A DNA stretch of 18,285 bases from DASQUK01 sp046726215. GTDB taxonomy: Bacteria; Actinomycetota; Acidimicrobiia; Acidimicrobiales; VFJN01. Location of the stretch: contig JBKPAA010000127.1 in assembly GCA_046726215.1 (NCBI GenBank), positions 1-18,285 on the forward strand, in the 5' to 3' direction. Of this stretch, positions 15,001 to 18,285 are shown one piece after another. The translations under genes and the position numbers were made by a program. Position 1 is the stretch's first letter. Each line of letters opens with the position of its first letter. The notes under the pieces are model-generated. The model did no database searches. It was not told where the DNA came from and worked only from the letters and a program-made list of their open reading frames with translations.

Positions 15001-15723
15001 ATGACCCCACCCACGCCACACAACGAGGCCAAGCCGGGCGACATCGCCGACGCCGTGCTGCTTCCCGGGGATCCCCGGCGGGCGGCCGCCATCGCCGAGC
15101 GCTTCCTCGAAGACGCCCAGTGCTACAACGAGGTCCGCAACATGCTGGGCTTCACGGGGACGTACCGGGGCCGGCGAATCTCGGTCCAGGGGACCGGCAT
15201 GGGGATGCCCTCGATCGCCATCTACGCCACCGAGCTGTTCCGCTTCTACGGCGTGACGACGGCCATCAGGGTGGGCTCTTGCGGCGCCCTGCACGAGGCC
15301 GTGGCCCTGCGCGATGTGGTGATCGCGCTGACCGCCCACACCGATTCCGCGATGATCGAACGGCGCTTCAAGGGCATCACCTACGCCCCGGCGGCCGATT
15401 TCGGGCTTGCGGTCGAGGCCTGGCGGCTGGCCCGGGAGCGGGGCATGACCGCCCACGTCGGGACGATCATGTCGACCGACACGTTCTACGACGGCGATCC
15501 CGAGGTGACCGACGCGCTCGTGAAGCATGGCGTGCTCGCCGTCGAGATGGAGTCCGCCGCCCTCTACACCATCGCCGCCGCCCACGGGGCCCACGCGCTG
15601 TGCATCTCCGCGGTCAGCGACCACATCCCCAGGGGCGAGGCGATCAGCTCCGGCGAGCGGGAGACCGGGTTTCTCGCCATGGCAGAACTGGCGCTCGACG
15701 TGGTTGTGGAGCAGGCCGAATGA
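15001..15723 (+). CDS. deoD: Purine nucleoside phosphorylase, DeoD (hexameric) type
   Basis: A 240-residue enzyme that phosphorolyses purine (deoxy)nucleosides to free base and (deoxy)ribose-1-phosphate. Family motifs include VLLPGDPRRAA (19-29), GTGMGMPSIAIY (65-76), RVGSCGAL (90-97) with phosphate-contacting residues, VEMESAALYTIA (181-192) for ribose binding, and AVSDHIP (204-210) with the catalytic aspartate D207. Its length matches the trimeric-dimer DeoD family. It sits between folE and folP, 14 bases after folE and 40 bases before folP. Its purine products could feed the Hpt enzyme encoded upstream. No Shine-Dalgarno sequence is visible, and a TAGCGT box lies 11 bases before the ATG. 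Confidence 0.93.
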   Translation: MTPPTPHNEAKPGDIADAVLLPGDPRRAAAIAERFLEDAQCYNEVRNMLGFTGTYRGRRISVQGTGMGMPSIAIYATELFRFYGVTTAIRVGSCGALHEAVALRDVVIALTAHTDSAMIERRFKGITYAPAADFGLAVEAWRLARERGMTAHVGTIMSTDTFYDGDPEVTDALVKHGVLAVEMESAALYTIAAAHGAHALCISAVSDHIPRGEAISSGERETGFLAMAELALDVVVEQAE

Positions 15724-15749
15724 CCACCGAGGGTGGCCACCCGCCGACG

Positions 15750-15755
15750 TAAGCT
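15750..15755 (+). promoter_or_regulatory. Candidate -10 box of folP
   Basis: TAAGCT is 8 bases before the GTG at 15764, with no ribosome binding site. This supports GTG 15764 over the internal ATG at 15788. Confidence 0.45.
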
Positions 15756-15763
15756 TGCCGCTC

Positions 15764-16570
15764 GTGAAGAGCGGACGTCGCCGGGTCATGGGTGTCGTCA
15801 ACGTGACCCCAGACTCGTTCTCCGACGGCGGACGCTTCCTCGACCACCAGGCCGCCATCGCCCACGGTCGCACGCTGGTGGGGCAGGGGGCGGATTGGAT
15901 CGATGTCGGCGGTGAGTCCACCCGCCCGCGGGCGGAGCCGGTGCCGGTCGACGAGGAGCTGCGCCGCGTGATCCCCGTGGTCGAGGCCCTGGCATCCGAG
16001 GGTGTGGCCGTGTCGATCGACACCCGCAAGGCTGCCGTCGCCGAGGCCGCCGTGGCCGCCGGCGCCCGGATGATCAACGACGTATCGGCCTCCCTGGCCG
16101 CGGTCGCTGGCACCACCGGCGCCGCCTTCGTGGCCATGCACATGCTGGGCGACCCGCGCACGATGCAGGCCGAGCCGGCGTACGGCGATGTCGTGACCGA
16201 GGTGCGTGACTTCCTGCTCGAGCGGGCCGATGCCGCCCGGGCAGCCGGGGTGCGCGAGGTGTGGATCGATCCCGGCATCGGCTTCGGCAAGACGCTCGAC
16301 CACAACCTCGACCTGCTGGCCAACCTCGACGTCCTGGTGGCCACCGGTTACCCCGTGTTGGTCGGCACCAGCCGCAAGTCGACGCTCGGCACGCTGGAGG
16401 CCCGGGCCGACCGCACCGATACCGTCCCGCCGGTCGGCGACCGCCTGGAGGGCTCGATCGCCACCGCCGCCTGGTCGTTGCTGCTCGGCGCCAGCATGGT
16501 GCGCGTCCACGAGGTGCCCGCCACCGTGAGGGCCGTCGAGGTCTGCGGCAGGGTGCTGGCCGCCGCGTGA
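15764..16570 (+). CDS. folP: Dihydropteroate synthase
   Basis: A 268-residue enzyme joining dihydropterin pyrophosphate and p-aminobenzoate, the sulfonamide target. The TIM-barrel motifs are all present: MGVVNVTPDSFSDGG (9-23), VGGESTRPRAEPV (48-60), VSIDTRKA with D86, INDVSA with N105, WIDPGIGFGKTLDHN with D169, GTSRKSTLG with K205, and SMVRVHEV with R247 and H249. I start at GTG 15764, which follows a TAAGCT box. The frame stays open upstream into deoD, and an ATG at 15788 would remove the first eight residues. Its stop is followed 8 bases later by the ribosome binding site of the phosphatase-like gene. Confidence 0.96.
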   Translation: MKSGRRRVMGVVNVTPDSFSDGGRFLDHQAAIAHGRTLVGQGADWIDVGGESTRPRAEPVPVDEELRRVIPVVEALASEGVAVSIDTRKAAVAEAAVAAGARMINDVSASLAAVAGTTGAAFVAMHMLGDPRTMQAEPAYGDVVTEVRDFLLERADAARAAGVREVWIDPGIGFGKTLDHNLDLLANLDVLVATGYPVLVGTSRKSTLGTLEARADRTDTVPPVGDRLEGSIATAAWSLLLGASMVRVHEVPATVRAVEVCGRVLAAA

Positions 16571-16591
16571 GCTTTCCAAGGAGTACCTGAC

Positions 16592-17107
16592 GTGCCACAG
16601 ACCAAGGGGAAATGGGCCCAGGGCATCACCCCCCGGAACTTCGTGTGGGTGCTCAAGGACCGGCTGGCGATATGTGAGCGGCCCGGCGGCTACGGGGCCA
16701 ACCACCGCCGGGTCCGGCGCCAGGAAGAGATCATCTGGATCCGCGAGCAGGGTTTCACCCACGTCATCTCGCTCATCGCCGCGCCCCACAACCTGCACAA
16801 CTACGACGAGCTGGGCGTGGCCTGGCTGCACCGGCCCCAGCAGGCCCAGGACGATCCGGTGGAGTTCCAGCTGGCCCTCTACACCGAGGTGCGCGACCTC
16901 CTGGCCAAGGGCGAGAAGCTGCTGATCCACCAGGAGGAGGTCGGGGACCGCATCTGTGGCCTGGTCGCCGGCTACGTGCTGTGGGCCGGCCTGGTGCCTT
17001 ACGGTCCCCAGGCGATATCGGTGACCGAGCGGCTGACCGGCCGGCAGCTGGGCCCCGAGGGCCGCCAGCTCGTCGCCTCTGCCGACGACCTCCGCGAGTC
17101 GGGGTGA
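16592..17107 (+). CDS. Dual-specificity-phosphatase-like protein lacking the catalytic cysteine
   Basis: A 171-residue cytoplasmic protein that looks like a small tyrosine/dual-specificity phosphatase fold. ITPRNFVWVLKDRLAICERPGGYG is an N-terminal block, EIIWIREQGFTHVISLIAAPHN (46-67) is the typical beta-alpha unit, and the putative P-loop follows as LLIHQEEVGDRICGLVAGYVLW (110-131). In active enzymes this loop is H-C-x5-R. Here it is H113-Q114-x5-R120, with Gln in place of Cys. The arginine, the preceding histidine and the following helix are kept, so the anion-binding loop may persist without phosphatase chemistry. GTG 16592 follows AAGGAG at 16578-16583. It overlaps folB by 4 bases (GTGA), which ties it to the folate operon. 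It may be a pseudophosphatase or regulatory binder. The fold is inferred from pattern only. Confidence 0.7.
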   Translation: MPQTKGKWAQGITPRNFVWVLKDRLAICERPGGYGANHRRVRRQEEIIWIREQGFTHVISLIAAPHNLHNYDELGVAWLHRPQQAQDDPVEFQLALYTEVRDLLAKGEKLLIHQEEVGDRICGLVAGYVLWAGLVPYGPQAISVTERLTGRQLGPEGRQLVASADDLRESG

Positions 17108-17490
17108 GCGAGCCCTCGGCGCTTCCATGGGACCGCATCGAGCTGCGGGGCCTCCGGGTCCTTGCGCGCGTCGGCGTGCTGCCCATCGAGCGCGAGCAGG
17201 ACCAGCCGCTGGAGGTCGACGTCGACGTGGTCATCGACCTGGCGGCGGCCGGTGCCAGCGACGACCTCGCCGACACCGTCCACTACGGCGCCGTGTCCGA
17301 GGCCGTGGAGCGGGCGGTCGGCGCGGGCCACGTGGCGCTGCTGGAACGGCTGGCGGAACTGGTGGCACAGGCCGTTCTCGCCGTCGACCCCCGGATCGTC
17401 GCCGTCGACCTCGCCGTCCGCAAGCTGCGGCCCCCCGTACCCCAGAACCTGGCGACCTCGGGCGTGCACGTGGTTCGAACGAGGCAGTGA
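17104..17490 (+). CDS. folB: Dihydroneopterin aldolase
   Basis: A 128-residue enzyme cleaving 7,8-dihydroneopterin to 6-hydroxymethyl-dihydropterin and glycolaldehyde. DRIELRGLRVLARVGVLPIE (10-29) is the family opening. DTVHYGAVSEAVER (57-70) contains the conserved tyrosine Y61, LLERLAELVAQAVL (79-92) the substrate-binding glutamate E81, and AVRKLRPPVPQ (104-114) the catalytic lysine K107. I use the GTG at 17104, which overlaps the previous stop as GTGA. The longer upstream frame would overlap the preceding gene extensively. It is coupled in the same way to folK. Confidence 0.94.
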   Translation: MSEPSALPWDRIELRGLRVLARVGVLPIEREQDQPLEVDVDVVIDLAAAGASDDLADTVHYGAVSEAVERAVGAGHVALLERLAELVAQAVLAVDPRIVAVDLAVRKLRPPVPQNLATSGVHVVRTRQ

Positions 17491-17981
17491 GCGGGGTGGT
17501 GAGCGCCAGGCGCGCGTTCCTCGGGCTCGGATCCAACGTGGGGGATCGCGTGCGCTACCTGGGGGAGGCGGTCGACACCCTGCGGGCGGTGGACCTGCGG
17601 GCGGTGTCCCGCGTCTACGAGACGGAGCCGGTCGGGGGCCCGGGCGGCCAGGGCGCCTACCTCAACCTCGTGGCCGAGCTGGAGACGGGGCGGACGCCGC
17701 ACGACCTGCTGGGCGTTTGCCACCGGCTGGAGGCCGCCGCCGCGCGCGTGCGCGAGGAGCGCTGGGGGCCGCGGACGCTCGACGTCGACGTTCTCTGGAT
17801 CGACGGAGTCACGGTCGAGGAGCCCGACCTGAAGGTGCCCCATCCCCGAATGTGGGAGCGCCGGTTCGTGCTGGCGCCGCTGCGCGACCTCGCACCCGAC
17901 CTGGTCGACGAGGCCACGTTGGACGCCGCCGCCGGCTATGTCGAGTCCGTGGGTACCCTCGACGAGCTGGTTCGGCACTAG
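17487..17981 (+). CDS. folK: 6-hydroxymethyl-7,8-dihydropterin pyrophosphokinase
   Basis: A 164-residue kinase transferring pyrophosphate from ATP to hydroxymethyl-dihydropterin, making the FolP substrate. FLGLGSNVGDR (11-21) is the N-terminal signature. VYETEPVGGPGGQGAYLNLV (43-62) binds the pterin, and ERWGPRTLDVDVL (91-103) carries the two Mg-binding aspartates D99 and D101. PHPRMWERRFVLAPLRDLAP (118-137) closes the active site. The GTG at 17487 overlaps the folB stop (GTGA); the in-frame GTGs at 17496 and 17499 are alternatives. The order folP-x-folB-folK makes a near-complete pterin branch. Confidence 0.95.
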   Translation: MSGVVSARRAFLGLGSNVGDRVRYLGEAVDTLRAVDLRAVSRVYETEPVGGPGGQGAYLNLVAELETGRTPHDLLGVCHRLEAAAARVREERWGPRTLDVDVLWIDGVTVEEPDLKVPHPRMWERRFVLAPLRDLAPDLVDEATLDAAAGYVESVGTLDELVRH

Positions 17982-17983
17982 CG

Positions 17984-18285
17984 GTGGTGCGGGTGCGGAT
18001 CATTGGTCCCGGTCGGGCCGGCACGTCGCTCGCGCGGGCGCTGACCACCGCCGGCTGGGACGCTGCGACCCCGCTGGGTCGGGACGACGACGTGGCCGGC
18101 GCGGCCCACGGCGTCGACCTGCTGGTGATCGCGACCCCCGACGACCGCGTGCGCGACGTGGCCCGAACCGTCGAGCCGGCGCCGGCGGCCGTCGTGGCCC
18201 ACATGGCGGGGTCGCTCGGTCTCGGGGCGCTCGCGCCCCACCGGCGGCGCGCGGCCGTCCACCCGTTGGTGGCGCTGCCCACCCC
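17984..18285 (+). CDS. Rossmann-fold DUF2520-type protein, 3' end outside window
   Basis: The first 100 residues of a protein that continues past the right edge with no stop. The N-terminus VRIIGPGRAGTSLARAL has the NAD(P)-binding G-x-G-x2-G pattern. DLLVIATPDDRVRDVA and VVAHMAGSLGL are typical of the Rossmann-like domain fused to DUF2520, related to ketopantoate/prephenate dehydrogenase folds. In actinobacteria this gene commonly lies between folK and panC, so pantothenate genes are likely just beyond the window. Starts at GTG 17984, 17987 or 17993 are all possible. The first is 2 bases after the folK stop. Function of the family is not established. Confidence 0.75.
   Translation, partial: MVRVRIIGPGRAGTSLARALTTAGWDAATPLGRDDDVAGAAHGVDLLVIATPDDRVRDVARTVEPAPAAVVAHMAGSLGLGALAPHRRRAAVHPLVALPT

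Overview
The window comes from a high-GC actinobacterium. Four things point there: a SigR/RsrA-type sigma and zinc anti-sigma pair, a DUF2342 metalloprotease of the type linked to coenzyme F420, the gene order tilS-hpt-ftsH-folE...folP-folB-folK, and frequent GTG starts. At least seven genes lack a convincing Shine-Dalgarno sequence and instead carry a TAnnnT hexamer 6 to 11 bases before the start codon, as in leaderless actinobacterial transcription. Class Acidimicrobiia is my best guess, but that is inference.

Positions 1-4735 are an accessory region that appears to be in decay. It starts with a small secreted protein carrying one EF-hand loop. An arsenic-resistance cluster follows: a frameshifted arsI/cadI-like gene (-), an intact ArsR (+) with a perfect 29-bp palindrome in front, a broken aquaporin remnant joined to a broken ArsR-arsenate reductase fusion (-), a second intact ArsR (+) overlapping an intact arsenite methyltransferase arsM, and an 89-residue stump of an FAD monooxygenase. 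Regulators and arsM survive, while the reductase, channel and lyase are damaged. This suggests a methylation-only remnant, unless the indels are assembly errors. A perfect 43-bp hairpin, probably a two-way terminator, separates this region from the next.

Positions 4878-9306 hold a TPR-like protein resembling the sensor half of XRE-type regulators but without a helix-turn-helix (-), a membrane-anchored putative glycoside hydrolase (DUF4015, +), a ferritin-like protein (-), and a divergent sigR-rsrA pair (+). The last three genes look like an oxidative-stress and iron-storage module.

Positions 9384-18285 are a conserved housekeeping block, all on the + strand: a 43-residue single-pass membrane protein, the DUF2342 metalloprotease, tilS, hpt, ftsH, folE, a deoD-type purine nucleoside phosphorylase, folP, a phosphatase-like protein lacking the catalytic cysteine, folB, folK, and the start of a Rossmann/DUF2520 protein that runs off the end. 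folE, folP, folB and folK cover much of the tetrahydrofolate branch from GTP. hpt and deoD handle purine salvage. The folP-to-DUF2520 genes are overlapping or only a few bases apart, so they are likely translationally coupled.

The least explained features are the inverted-repeat element that contributes the tilS start codon, the cysteine-less phosphatase-like protein in the folate operon, and the paired ArsR start codons sitting inside one palindrome.
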